A DNA stretch of 64,000 bases from Locusta migratoria (GCA_026315105.1 CM048751.1:334830649-334894648), one strand, 5' to 3'; positions 23,215-34,015 are shown, counted from the first letter of the stretch. Made by a program: numbers and translations. Notes: generated by a model from the letters alone, not told the origin.

Positions 23215-23551
23215 TTAGCGTAGGTTCGAAGACTTCTAAATTTCTTGTATGCGTCCTGAACTGCAATGCCAAATTCGTCAGCAACTGCCTGCCAACTATC
23301 TTTTTTCACATTCCTGTCTTTATATGTATTGCATTCTACGTCCCGCAACTCAGGACGTAGATGAATAGAATTAATAAATGAGATTGTTTCCTCATCCGGA
23401 CACTTTTCCATATCTGGCAGAACAACAACTCAAGGCGACAATAACTGTAAGAAGTTTTCCTTCCTTCCTTCCTTCAAATCAATCACGGTCAGCTCGAAAA
23501 CAATGCACCAATATAGTAACTATAAACATCAATACTACTTTCAAAACAAAC

Positions 23552-23741
23552 GCCGCGGTGGAGTAGCCGAGCGGTCTAAAGCGTCTTGCTGCGGAGCGCC
23601 CGGCTGCTCGCCGTGAAGATTCGAGTCCTCCCTAGGGCACGGGTGTGTGTGTTTGTCCTTAAGTTAGTTTACCTAGGTTTAAGTAGTTTGTAAGCTACGG
23701 GCTGATGACCACGTAGTTTGGTCCGTTAGATTTACAAACAT
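23552..23741 (+). mobile_element. tRNA-derived SINE (family 1) with 13 bp target duplication
   Basis: The same head as the copy at 2706 (TGGAGTAGCCGAGCGG A-box region and ATTCGAGTCC B-box), body (GTAGTTTGTAAGCTACGG, CTGATGACCACG) and short tail. TTTCAAAACAAAC at 23539-23551 recurs at 23742-23754. It is inserted in the outer Harbinger. The intact A and B boxes suggest a young copy. Confidence 0.9.
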
Positions 23742-24487
23742 TTTCAAAACAAACCAGCGCGCGCAAACTTTCGAAGCAACAAAAGCGAAACGATACTCTG
23801 TTTTCGAGATATAGCGCCGTCGGCACAAAGAGCCTTGAGAGCGAGAGGAAAGCATTTACAGACAAGGACCGAGATAGGTATTGCACTGAAATACGAAATG
23901 TTCTCCACTGTTCCCGGACAACACAGCAACCCCTCGGCAACTCCTAGGCAACTACCCGCAACATCAGCCATATTGACCGTCCATACCGAAATTTTGCTGT
24001 GTATTGCAGTCACATTGCAGCAGTATTGAGAGCAACACCATTTCAGCTAAATATTTAGGTAATATGTTGCTCATCTAAACGTACCTTAACACTTAGCTAT
24101 AAGTAGATACTAACCCCCATGCACAACGCCCTTGCACCTGCAGTGAGTAAGGCTTGCCCAGTGTCAGGAGCACGTCGCTGGTATTCGCTCGGCGGACACT
24201 TAGGCCGCAATAATAGGTTTATAAAACACTGGCACACCTGTGACACTGCAGGTATTAGTTTAACGCCCCCCCCCCCCCCCCCACACACAAATTTCCTTGT
24301 AGACAATAGTAATTTCAAGTAACCATGGTACTCACACATTAAGAAGTACAAATGTAGATTAATTTTTGGCACTTCAAGTTCAAATCATTGTACTCACTAC
24401 CCATAAGTAGAATAGTAAGACCGATCAATGTGTTCGGTGGTGGGTTGTAGAGAAGGACAGATTTTAGGTGTAAGAAGAGATGAAAGG

Positions 24488-24490
<3 letters not shown>

Positions 24491-24522
<32 letters not shown>
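24491..24522 (+). repeat. Poly(T) run, 32 bases
   Basis: An uninterrupted T run lies between the minus-strand and plus-strand mariner pieces. Its origin is unclear. It could be a reverse-oriented poly(A) from a lost retrocopy. Confidence 0.9.
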
Positions 24523-24535
24523 CCTTGATCATCCT

Positions 24536-24916
24536 CCGTACGTGTCACTACCTGACGAGGTGCGATTAATCGCCCTTACCCCAGGTGCATCGCTTCTTCA
24601 CGAACTTATTCGTATCATCGTCATCATCATCACTAGAGACTGATTATGCCTTTCAGCGTTCAGTCTGGAGCGTAGTACCTCTAATAAAATTCCTCCATGA
24701 TCCCCTATTCAATGCTAACATCGATGCCTTGTCTGGTCTAAGAAGCTCCAGTCACGGCCTGCACGGCCACTACGGTCGGGGGTTCGAATCCCCCCTCGGG
24801 CATGGATATTTGTGCCGTCTTAGTTCGTAAGTAGTTCATAAGTAGTTTGTAAGTTTAGGGACTGATGACCCCGTAGTTAAGTCCCATAAGCTTAACAAAC
24901 ATTTGAACATTTTTTT
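24536..24916 (-). mobile_element. 5'-truncated LINE B insertion carrying an antisense SINE
   Basis: 24536-24734 is the reverse complement of the LINE B 3' end seen at 38887-39080 (coding end, then 3' UTR with a GATGATGATGACGATG-like run). 24735-24916 is a SINE family 2 copy in the plus orientation. The junction sequence between LINE and SINE is nearly identical to that at 38887, so both carry the same ancestral SINE insertion. The copy begins (LINE sense) at the SINE tail, which fits 5' truncation during retrotransposition. It interrupts a mariner. Confidence 0.8.
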
Positions 24917-25430
24917 GTTCCGGGCCTCGCTCCTAGCCACTTTCACCTCTTCTTACACCTAAAAATCTGTCCTTGGTGGTCAACATTTCAACGATGATGA
25001 CGAGCTGAAAGAACATATTATCGCATGGTTGAATACACAGTCGGCAACCTTCTACGAAGAAGGCATACAAAAACTTGTGCCACGCTATGAGAAATGCCTA
25101 AAAAATTTCGGAAGCTATGTAGATAAGTAGTTTAATAGTTGTGCATTTTTTTACAATAAATATTTTTTCTGTATCTGTACACGTTTCTTTTATATAACCA
25201 AACGGAACTTACTTTGTGGACATACCTCGTAAAACACTGGTACACCTGAAACACTGCGGGTATTAGTTTAACGTGTCGCCGCCCCCCCCCTCCATTCCCC
25301 CGCAGACAATAGCAATTTCCAGAAACCATGGTACTCACACATAAAGAAGTCAAGTTCAAATCATTGTACTCACTAACCATATGTAGAATCAATGTATTAA
25401 GTGATGGATTGTAGAGAAGGATATAATAAT

Positions 25431-25960
25431 AAACGACAGGTGGACTCGAACTAAACCCTCCAAAAGTCCACAGAAATACGGCGACATACCTCACACCAAG
25501 CCGCCAATGGGCCGGCCCATCCCCATGTAGCCCAGCCTGCCCAAGCGCCGGCTGAGCCACGAGGAGGAAGCGTCGTTCAGGATAGCCCAACCACCACTGG
25601 CTCGCGAGGGCAGGCACCGGCAAGGGTGACAATGAGCGCTGCTAGCGTCGTCGAGTCCAATCACGACGTTAATGACCACAGTTATGATGTGCAGTATGAA
25701 TCGAGGCGGGCCAACGACTGAATATCAGTCAACTCACAAAAAGATGCCAATGGGACGGAGTGGATATGACGTTGGTCGGTTCCAGCCATAACCATTCTGA
25801 CGAAAGGTCACCTCGAGATGGGACAACTCAGCTGACAAACTTTCAGGGTCTGAAATGACATGGGCGCTGTGAACCAAGGTACGAAGTACTCCTTCACGCT
25901 GAGCTGGATGGTGCCAACTATCAGCTCGTAGGTACAAATCAGTGTGAGTAGGCTCCCTAG
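25431..25960. other. Unassigned DNA
   Basis: A moderately GC-rich stretch (25490-25640) with many CCAG/CCGGC motifs. No domain or RNA feature recognised. Confidence 0.4.
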
Positions 25961-25965
25961 TCTCG

Positions 25966-27095
25966 TGTAGTTCGCGAACGAACTAGTTGGGAAGAGCGCT
26001 CCCGCAGGCGAACTAGTTCGCAGATCCCTCGCCTCTTATTTCGTCCGCTCCTTTTCCGAAGACTGACAGGGAACAGCGAAAGGACGCGAGAGTGCGCAGA
26101 ATCGCGTGATTGCCTTCTGCCAGTTGCCGTCATTTCGAGCTGAGATGCAGCTCAGCTGTAGTTTCATAGACATTGCCCCAAAAATACGGGTAATAGCACA
26201 CGCTTGGAGAAAACTGATCATTATATAAAAAAGCTGTCATAACAAAAGAAGGAGCTCTTTTAGTAGCTGTAGCAAAAGCCAAAATGAGTGGACGAACTAA
26301 AAAGAGCGACCTACTTCGCGGCGAAGCTGCGAACTAAAATATGCGCGATGGGTCGCGAACTAAAATATGCACGATGGGTCGCGAACTAAAATATGCACGA
26401 TGGGTCGCGAACTAAAATATGTGCGATGGGTTGCGAACTAAAATATTCGCGATGGGTCGCGAACTAAAATATTCGCGATGGGTCGCGAACTAAAATAGGC
26501 GCGATCGGTCGCGAACTAAAATAGGCTCTATCGGTCGCGAACTAAAATAGGCGCGATCGGTCGCGAACTAAAATAGGCGTGATCGGTCGCGAACTAAAAT
26601 ATGCACGATCGGTCGCGAACTAAAACATGCGCTACCGGTCGCGAACTATTATGCCAAACGTATCTCACTTCTCAGTTCTTAGCGAGATGGGCGCGCAGCA
26701 GAATTAAAAATCACGTGTTTGCCTTCTGCCGATGAGAGCCATTTTGAGATGAGCGTCTGCTTGCTAGATTACATAGTTCAGTGATACAAAATTTCTGTTT
26801 TTAACTGTTATGCACTCTGCAATATCTCACTAATAAATTCCATAATGCCAAGATATATAGATAACTCTAAATTTAAACGTGAGAAATTATCCAAAAACTG
26901 TTTCTTTTGGTTTGCGTGATATCGTTAGCGGCTCAAGCAGCAAGCGCATGAAGCAGCTAGGTGGGGAACTTCTCCCTCCACCTGCATACGCAGACCACGC
27001 CGCTCAGCTGTCACTGGGAGCAGACGAACTAAAAGAGCGAACTAGTTCGCGACAAATCCGCGAACTAAAGTGAGCGCTCCCGGTTCCGAACTGTC
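25966..27095. repeat. Repeat block with GAACTAGTTCGC ends, holding a minisatellite
   Basis: Both edges carry related palindromic motifs. The left has AGTTCGCGAACGAACTAG and GAGCGCTCCCG (25968-26005). The right has GAGCGAACTAGTTCGCGAC and GAGCGCTCCCGGTTCCGAAC (27030-27090). They are arranged roughly as inverted ends. Between them lies the 26 bp minisatellite. I read this as one non-autonomous DNA element or MITE-like unit of about 1.1 kb. No transposase is seen, and target duplications could not be fixed. Confidence 0.45.
26329..26648 (+). repeat. 26 bp minisatellite, 12 copies plus a partial one
   Basis: The unit GCGAACTAAAATATGCGCGA followed by TGGGTC (26 bp) repeats exactly twelve times from 26329 to 26640, with a partial unit to 26648. 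Variation is at a few positions. ATGCRCGATGGGTC units dominate the first half and AGGCGCGATCGGTC units the second half. This patterned change suggests block-wise expansion. No coding frame. Confidence 0.95.
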
Positions 27096-27760
27096 ATGTC
27101 TACTTCTTATAGACAGAATGTCCCAATGTACCATCAACCTTCCTTCTGACCAACACATGAAGGAAAAGAAGACAGCCAATCTTTCCCACCTCCATAGTGA
27201 ACTGAATGGTTATAATAAGAGACAGATAAAACGTGCGTTGCGCTATCAACCTATTGTGCACTGGGTGAGTGACGATAGTAATGAAGTGGAACCTAAATAT
27301 ATGGCCTTTTTTGCCTTACGCAGGTAGCATTACCAGCAAGATTGGTCGTATTTTGCGGAAATATGATGTAAAATGTGTTTTTCGACCACCTTCTAAGATA
27401 AAGGCCCTAAAGTAAATCATCCGTAAAGGATGATCTGGGTTTGCGTAAGGCAGGTGTATATCGTATTCCTTGCAGTTGTGGCATGTCATATATTGGTCAA
27501 TCAGGACTGTGGAAGCTCTGTGTATTAAACACAAACGTTACACGCGCTTACAACAGCCAAACAAATCCGCTGTTACAGAACAGTGTCTTGGCACCGGTCA
27601 TCCCATGGAATACAACAACACGGAGATTCTGGCATGCAGTTTATCTCAAAAGATGAATGTTATTGAGGAAGCTGTTACAAACAGAGATGGTGGTGTTTGT
27701 TTACATTCTGCTTGGAATATGACACTCTCTCTTGTCAGAAAAACAGAGGGACAAAATTAA
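27088..27760 (+). pseudogene. Penelope-like element fragment 2: RT end plus GIY-YIG domain
   Basis: After decayed reverse-transcriptase-end sequence, the frame shows ITSKIGRILRKYDVKCVFRP (about 27330-27390), the usual linker before the nuclease. The GIY-YIG domain starts with GVYRIPCSCGMSYIGQSG (27447-27500). A frameshift follows, and then TVEALCIKHKRYTRLQQPNK, SAVTEQCLGTGHP and an end near 27760 with NRDGG and SAWN. This second PLE differs in family from the one at 5890-6617. It is a pseudogene. Confidence 0.8.
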
Positions 27761-27924
27761 TGCTGGCTCACCTGATGAGTAATAGCCACTATCGATAGTT
27801 TTGATGTTTGGTCATCTTTGGTTGTGTTGACTCTTCAGTGACCTGTACTGTGTGTCTTATCTTACTTGTTTACCCTTCGCAAACTGAGGTATTAAATACG
27901 CTTGCACATTGCTTCCTTGAGTGC

Positions 27925-27987
27925 TGTTGTGCCTTGAGAATGGCAGGGTGTCCTCCTATCGGAATATCTGTGGTTGTCGTCCCTCCA
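27925..27987 (+). ncRNA. Hammerhead-like relic downstream of PLE fragment 2
   Basis: GTTGTGCCTTGAGAATGGCA, then a stem candidate CAGGGTG/CTCCTAT, and GGAATATC in place of GAAATATC. The same segment, better preserved, is at 34018-34085. It lies where the terminal repeat of a Penelope-like element would be. Core positions are mutated, so it is only a relic. Confidence 0.3.
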
Positions 27988-27989
27988 TA

Positions 27990-28870
27990 ACGCAGAGTGA
28001 TTACGCAATGATGTCACAAAATCTAAATAAGTATAAGAAACGAAAAATGTCTTAATCTGAGATAAGACTCCGAACATTATAGCTGAGTGTTAACAGCGAA
28101 AAATCTACTCAGATTTCCTGTTGGTCTGGTGAGGGCGCAACATCCGAAATCTGATCGGGAGGTTTAGAATTCCCCCTAAAAACTCCACAATACCCTCACC
28201 TAATTTGCAACAGTTGTTGCAATTGTCGCCAGCCTATAACCATAGCGTTAATATAGACATGGTACATCCAAGAAAATACTGTCATGATCGTTCTAATAAT
28301 CCCGGCGCCGTTTTAACAGTATGCTGAGCAGCAGGATTTCTTGGCAAGAGATCCACTTTACTCTCCATTCCCTATCCACAAGACGTCTCACTTCACCTTT
28401 AAAAAAGAAAGTCACTTTTCCTGATATCTGGTGAACATAATGGCAACGAAACATGACCTCCTCTTCCTATGCATTTACCGAAGACTACACAAACCATGTC
28501 AAACCTGAGATGAGGCCCCATCACGTTTGAAACACATCCGACAACGAATAACTTATCTCAACATCGTTACCGATTGTTGAGACGGTCATTTATGGACAAT
28601 AATCCCTTAAGTCTAATTAATGTGCAGTTCCTGAGAAAAGCAAGTGATGAGTACAGAAGGTGTGGTTGTAAGTGAATGGAACTACATATTGTGGCAGATA
28701 ATTTGACTTTATTGTACTGTTAATATGGAATGAAAGAGAGATATCCAGGTCAACAGAATCTTGCATACCGTCTCGCTGCAATGCCTGCGCCTATTCAGTG
28801 CGAAATCGTGGCAAATAGCCTCGGATCCCCGCCTAGGCACGCCTTTGCACTGTTATTGCAGCTGTCGCTC
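27990..28870. other. Unassigned DNA
   Basis: No domain, tRNA-like head or tandem repeat recognised. Confidence 0.45.
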
Positions 28871-28879
28871 CAGATACTG

Positions 28880-29395
28880 AGAGTTGGTACTCAGAGAAAG
28901 GTCCCTTGAAATGTTATCCCATAAATGAGCAATGTAGGTGAGGGCCAGGGATGCTGATGACAACAGCAGGTATGCTGATATTTTGTTAGAACATTGCCCC
29001 AAGGTAGGACATGAGAACGCAAAATATCAAGTGTGTCGTTATGCCACCAATATCTGTGAAAGTGGCATACGTCCAGATGAGACGTGAAGGCATACCGATG
29101 ACTCGCCACACCATAATGTCTGGGGCTACACGTGTTTTTCTCCCCATAATATTGGCAAGATGCATCTCTGCTATTCAGAATTGAAAGATGGAGTGGCCAG
29201 CTTGTTCACCCAGCCGATTTAGCATGTCTGGGATGCACTAGGCAGACGAATTTCAGCCAGACCAGCACCTCTCAAAATGGTTGCAGACCTGGATCTCATG
29301 GAAGAATGGCGAAATATCTCTGACTGATACCTCATACTATCTGTGCCACGCAGGTTAACAGCTGTACAGACTCTCAGAGATTTTCATAGACCATA
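28880..29395. pseudogene. Tc1-like relics on both strands
   Basis: On the minus strand, 29130-28880 reads as a decayed middle segment of a Tc1-like transposase (VMVWRVIGMPS, then a block before the second catalytic Asp). On the plus strand, 29175-29390 reads as a C-terminal segment (VWDALGRRISARPAP, then VADLDLMEEWRNIS). The two pieces point away from each other. They could be one inverted copy or two insertions. No catalytic triad remains. Confidence 0.45.
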
Positions 29396-29724
29396 ACAGA
29401 GGTAAACGAGAATTCCTTTGTCATTATTATGGTTACCTCTTGGTGCCCTCACGAAGAAAAGGACATGGAGACCTCAAGCACAGATTTGAGACTGAAAAGT
29501 ATCGTATTGTATCACACACAAATTGCAATTGCAGCCGCTATGTGAATGAAATAGGTTACCATATGTATATTATGTATGACGTCTCACCTGAGACCTGTTT
29601 TGATCAGTGTACGGCCCATGTGATATTTACTCTTACGGGAATTACAAAAAACAACGAGTGGGCAAGGAGAAGTTGAGAATTTGTATATGACGGGAGGCGA
29701 GCTAAAGTAGTCGGTGCAGTCCTA

Positions 29725-29790
29725 ATGATCGCTGTGCCCCAGTGGGTGAGTGCCTAGCAATCAGGAGACCCTGCTTTGAATCCAGGCTTG
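29725..29790 (+). repeat. Possible tRNA-like SINE head fragment
   Basis: GCTGTGCCCCAGTGGGTGAG with CTTTGAATCCAGG downstream resembles degenerate A and B boxes at tRNA spacing. No matching copy is present elsewhere in the window. Confidence 0.3.
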
Positions 29791-29799
29791 TTAAACATT

Positions 29800-30460
29800 T
29801 TCAGCTTTAGATTTCGGATAAAAACAATTACCGATTTCAACTTCTGTTTAATGTTCCGAAGACATCAACTGAATAGTGTTCATTTGGTAATTTAAGTATT
29901 CAGCCTTTCTCTGTCGATTTCTGCTCTTTGTGCTGTGTCGCGTGTTTTGTGACACCAAAGACAAGAAAACCACATTCCAAACGGCCGCGGAAACACAGGC
30001 AGTTGCCAACACCACTTCACAGATTGACGGCAGAGGTCTAACATTAAGAACAGTACCATTTGTGTGAAACCAGCATAGTGGAATCATAGCTAAATAGTCG
30101 TTGCATACGGAGAAAGTATGAGCTTCGATCCAGAAGGCAATGTTCATGGAATCAGCAGAGTGTACCACGTTTACGGATAGAGTTCTGGTTCGTTACCTAA
30201 ATGACAAACCTTGATATAGTGTTTCAGGACTTGTTTACATAGTGGCTTAAAAATAATCATGGACATATTCCAGTCTGGAATTATTGCAGTCCTACAGCGA
30301 TCAAAGTTGGGTGATCATTTATAAGAAATGTGTTGCATCACCACGATTCTAAGGGTGCATAGCAATACAGAGAATGGAGATATACACAAACACTTCAGTT
30401 CTCTTTATCGCTCAACATAACAAAAATTTACAAGCTGTACCACAACTTATTCTTTAATGA
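29800..30460. other. Unassigned AT-rich DNA
   Basis: Nothing recognised. A minus-strand open frame at 29848-30168 has no recognisable motif. Confidence 0.4.
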
Positions 30461-30745
30461 TTTTCAATTCTCACTCTCAAAATAATATGAAATAGAGTAG
30501 ATATAAAATAATGTATAAACAATCCAGAAAAACTTATTTGCTATTTATTTTTATTTTCACTCAAAAAAGTATGAAATAAAGTGGATAGTCAATAATTTGT
30601 TTAAACGTCCAGAAACAGATCATGCGTTATACATAGTATTTTTTATTTTAATTTTCACCAAGAAAGTATGAAAGACTATGAAATGTCCGTATATGTGTTA
30701 AACATTCATGGGAAAAATAGTATTTGCTGTCTCGAGCCAGTTTCT
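30461..30745 (+). repeat. Degenerate tandem repeat, about three units near 100 bp
   Basis: Three successive blocks begin with TTTTCAATTCTCACTC, TTTTCACTCAAAAAAG and TTTTCACCAAGAAAG, followed by ATATGAAATAGAG, TATGAAATAAAG and TATGAAAGAC. A later CCAGAAA motif appears in the first two. The spacing is near 100 bp. It looks like a short eroded satellite patch. Confidence 0.6.
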
Positions 30746-31460
30746 TGAAGTTACGTTCACGTGCTGAGCAGCTTATGCGAATACTGTATTCAGAGTGGAC
30801 GGTCGTTAGTGTTGATGGAAAATTTTTCTCCAATAAAATCATTTTTCAATGTAATTTCACAAATAATTGTGGAGCCAAACATAGCAGCCAGGTAGATCGC
30901 TAATTTTATTACAATTTTCATATTTTTCCGGGATATGTTGATTCCTAAATTATTTAGTGGGTAGAGTTATCTGCATTTAGAATAAAGGCACTGAAACATG
31001 AAACAACTTCACAGCCGCATCTGTCCATTTTGATGCAGGAGAAACATCTGAAGGTGATTTTAAGAATCGTGAGAACTTGTCTATTTCTGAAAAGTCTTTG
31101 GATCTTACTGCAAATTCCTTTTCAAAATCTGCCAAGAAATTTTGTAATATGGATTATTTTATAGTCAAAATTGTTGTAAAATGATGAAATTATTGAGTTA
31201 AAACGTCTCTTTCAAAGAACCAGTCTGCGACGGGATGATGATACACTTTGAACCAAATCACATATTACTTTCCCATTCACTTGTTGATTGGTGTTGTTAT
31301 CTGCAGAAAAATTGCTTTTAATAATGAGAGTATGTAACTTTCATTTTCAAAATACTTTTGGCGGTCCAGTTTTTGACCTTCCGCGGTCTGGACCTGGACC
31401 GCGGTCAGCCAGTTGCCGACAGCTGGTTTAGACATTCTCAATTTGTGTTCTAGACTGCAG
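30746..31460. other. Unassigned AT-rich DNA
   Basis: No recognisable gene or repeat. A GGTCCAGTTTTTGACC / GGTCTGGACCTGGACC palindromic patch occurs near 31364-31400. Confidence 0.4.
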
Positions 31461-31474
31461 AATACACCAGTATC

Positions 31475-31672
31475 AAATGATCAAATGTTTGTTAAGCTTA
31501 TGGGACTTAACTACGGGGTCATCAGTCCCTAAACTTACAAACTACTTATGAACTACTTTATACTAAAGACGGCACAAATATCCATGCCCGAGGGGGGATT
31601 AGAACCCCCGACCGTTGTGGCCTTGCAGACCGTGACTGAAGCGCCTCAGTCTCCTCGGCCACCGCGGCCGGC
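31475..31672 (-). mobile_element. tRNA-derived SINE (family 2), near full length, 11 bp target duplication
   Basis: Read on the minus strand it starts CCGGCCGCGGTGGCCGAGGA (A-box region), has GGGGGTTCTAATCCCCC with one B-box change, then GGATATTTGTGCCGTC, GTAGTTTGTAAG, CTGATGACCCCG and the tail. ACACCAGTATC at 31464-31474 is repeated at 31673-31683. This is one of the most complete copies in the window. It interrupts the Tc1-like relic that continues to 32300. Confidence 0.9.
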
Positions 31673-31683
31673 ACACCAGTATC

Positions 31684-32300
31684 CCTAGTACCCGGACACA
31701 CGACCTCTTGGACTGATATACGCCTACTGTCGACCAGATCATCAAGTGGTTGTTGGCCCAGATTGTCCTGAATGGCGAATCGGCGTATTTCTGTCAAATT
31801 GGTTAGTGGGTCGCGTCGACCAAACAAAGCCTTTTTCAATTATTAAAGGAGGCGAACACGCTGGCGATTCCAATCTTGCGATGCCGTTATTATGAAGGAA
31901 CGCACCCACAAGATACACACGAAAAACATGAGAATTATCACGGAAATGCTGCCGATACGGTAGCACTATACGTCTGAGGATGTCACATCTGTACAGTATT
32001 TCTGTTTGACTGCCTTCTACGACCACCAGCGGCGTACGGTTGCCCCATATAATACCTGCCCAAAACATCGGACCGTCACCTTCCTGGACTCGTTTGACTA
32101 TGTGTCTAGACTGATCAGGCTGCCTGCAAAATTGTCTCCAGCGATCTCTGGTTGAAGGAAGATGCGGGTCTCAACAGTGAAGAGCTCTTAATGCTGACAC
32201 ATCGATTCATCGTGCTACTGGGTCCATCTGCTGCGCGATTCACGGTTGTCTAGGTGACAAAGCTGGACCTTGCCATGGACATTGGGAGTGAAATGGCATG
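31684..32300 (-). pseudogene. Tc1-like transposase relic, middle to C-terminal
   Basis: The minus strand shows AGIIWGNRTPLVVVEGS and the LYRCDILRRIVLPYRQHF block before the second catalytic Asp, which is then lost to a shift. It continues with GIARLE, a Leu-Asp-rich linker and a C-terminal VDSRRISVQE-like end. The family resembles Tc1 relatives common in insects. Frameshifts and a downstream SINE insertion at 31475-31672 leave no intact catalytic core. Confidence 0.65.
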
Positions 32301-32311
32301 TCATGCAGCCT

Positions 32312-33930
32312 GTTTCTACATCTACATCTACATGCGATACTCTGCAAATCACAGTTAAGTGCCTGGCAGAGGGATCATCGAACCATCTTTATGCTATTTA
32401 TCACCCATTCCATTCTCGAATAGCGCACGGGAAGAAACAACACATGAATCTCTCCGTTCGACCTCTAATTTCTTGTATTTTATTCTGATGATCATTTCTA
32501 CTTATGTAAGTGGCAGTCAACAATATATTTGCGGATTCGGAGGAGAATGTTGGCGATTGGAGTTCCGTAAGTAGCCCACGCCGCAGCGATAAGCGCCGTT
32601 GTTTTAATGATTCCCATCCCAGATCCTGTATCATTTCCGTATCGCTGTGTCCCCTGTATCGTGACAATAAGAAACGAGCTGAATTTCTCTGGACTCTTTG
32701 GATGTCCTCCGTCAAACCCACCTGATAAGGATCCCACACTAGGCAGTAATACTCCAAAAATGGACGGATAAGCGTAGTGTATACAGTTTCTTTTGTAGTT
32801 CTGTGACATCTTTTAAGGGTTCTGCCAATTAAACGCAGTCTCTGGTTCGCCTTTCCTACGACATTATCTACGTGTTCCTTCAAATTTAAGTCTGAAGTAA
32901 TAGTAACTGCTAGATATTTTGTGGAGTTTACGGCCTTCACTTCTGATTGATTTATCTTGTAAACAAAGTTAAAGGGATTTCTTTCGTGCTGATGTGTACG
33001 ACTTCACACTTCTTATTACTTAAGGTCAAGTGCCAATTTTTACACGATAGTGATATCTTATTCAGATCGTCCTGCAGTAGGTTTTGATCTTCAGATGATT
33101 TTATTAGACGGTAAATGACGGCGTCATCTGCAAAGAGAGCTACTTTGATTATCTCCCAAATCGTTTATGTATATAAGGAACAGCAGAGGATCAAAAACAT
33201 TACACCGTGGAGCGCCCGATATCACCTCTGTTTTAGTCGATGCCTTACCATCGATTACTACGAACTGTGTCCTCTCTGACAGGAAATCCCCTATCCAATC
33301 ACAGATTTTGGGCGATATACCATAACCACGCAATTTGATTAAACGCCATTTGTGAGGTACGGTGTCAAAAGACTTCAGGAAATCAATAAATACTGAATCA
33401 ATTTGCGAACCCTTGTCGATAGCACCCATCAATTCGTGTGAATAATGAGCTAGTTGTGTTTCGCATGAAAGACATTTTCTAAATCCGTGTTGAACTTGGG
33501 TCAATAGATCATTATGTTCGAAGTAATTCGTAATATTTGAATGCTGGATATGTTCCAAAACCCTGCTGCAAACTGACGCCAATGAAATAGGCCAGTAGTG
33601 TAGTGGGTTACTCCTACTGCCTTTCTTGAATATAGGTGTGACCTGTGCAACTTTCCAATTTCTGGTACAGATCCTTCTTTGAGAGAGCGGTTGTATATGG
33701 CTGTTAAGTAAGAAGCTATCGCTTCAGCATAAGTTTTAGTCGAAATACGACGTCCTGTCGCTGCACGAAAATTTTTACTCGGCACAGTGGCGTTCATCTG
33801 AGCTGCAATCTGTAAGTAGCCGCCATCAAATGGGTGGTCAGAGCGAGGCAAGTCGTCTAAAATTCCTCTACCTCCTTCAATTTCGACCAACATTGCTTTG
33901 CTTAACTCCGAGACGTCTCGAAACATCCTT
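32312..33930 (-). pseudogene. CR1-like LINE copy 3, minus strand
   Basis: The GATGTA tail is at 32312-32333. Minus-strand reading frames show the C-terminal domain (KYLAVTITSDLNLKEHVDN to RSARFLLSRYRG-like, 32940-32401), a reverse transcriptase segment (HGFRKCLSCETQLAHYSHEL, FIDFLKSFDTVPHK, ISGAPRCNV, 33582-33124) and an upstream piece with YLTAIYNRSLKEGSVP (about 33740-33650). The GVPQGS motif is altered to GAPRCN. It is 5' truncated near 33930 and broken by several frameshifts. Confidence 0.82.
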
Positions 33931-34015
33931 GTTGACAGTCCCTCCTAAAACAAAGTAAGAATTCGGATACGATCATACTTCAGAATTGACCTTGCCGAGC
34001 TACAGTCACCACAAC

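Larger units (their letters stand above)
22080..23411 (-). pseudogene. Harbinger-associated MADF/Myb-like protein, split by the inner Harbinger
   Basis: The start at 23411 opens a MADF domain (FINSIHLRPELRD, TYKDRNVKKDSWQAVADEFG, AYKKFRSLRTYA) that is interrupted at 23215 by the inner element. Beyond that element, from 22247 down, the minus strand resumes in the right frame with KSEAKKHQKKS, a stop, SAGGSPSST and FAYNCISF, which match the conserved second half of MADF proteins. In PIF/Harbinger this accessory protein binds DNA and helps the nuclease. Besides the insertion, the second half has two in-frame stops. Confidence 0.75.
21429..24086. mobile_element. PIF/Harbinger transposon (outer), with TAA target duplication
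   Basis: The left terminus AGGTGCGTTTAGATGGGCAA (21429) and the reverse complement of the right terminus, AGGTACGTTTAGATGAGCAA (ending 24086), form inverted repeats. They are flanked by TAA at 21426-21428 and 24087-24089, the TWA duplication expected of PIF/Harbinger. The interior has a nuclease remnant on the plus strand and a MADF/Myb-like gene on the minus strand, the two-gene layout of this superfamily. A second Harbinger (22251-23214) and a SINE (23552-23741) are inserted in it. Confidence 0.88.
24455..25227 (+). pseudogene. mariner-like transposase 3' part, palindromic and interrupted
   Basis: A short minus-strand piece (24456-24490, GGACAGATTTTAGGTGTAAG) matches the mariner C-terminal region. 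The plus strand then shows GATCATCCTCC (the DHPP block after the second Asp), is interrupted by a LINE-SINE composite, and resumes near 24920 with the HLFLHLK-like region. It continues through ELKEHIIAWLNTQSATFYEE and KCLKNFGSY to a stop near 25130. The inverted-repeat end GTGGACATACCTCG finishes at 25227, followed by TA. The N-terminal half is absent. Confidence 0.7.
24219..25430. repeat. Direct repeat flanking mariner pieces
   Basis: The block at 24222-24455 (AAACACTGGCACACCTG, GTATTAGTTTAACG, a C run, GACAATAG, ACCATGGTACTCACACA, TTGTAGAGAAGGA) recurs at 25230-25412 in the same order and orientation, with a shorter C run. The mariner and LINE-SINE material lies between the two copies. The arrangement suggests a duplicated unit or a recombined tandem element, not a simple target duplication. 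The family is unknown. Confidence 0.65.

Noticed and set aside
25132..25632. Long minus-strand open frame as a gene
   Set aside because: It crosses a mariner 3' end and a poly(C) tract, and has no recognisable domain.
26321..26650. CRISPR array
   Set aside because: The 26 bp units are contiguous with no unique spacers, and the context is eukaryotic.
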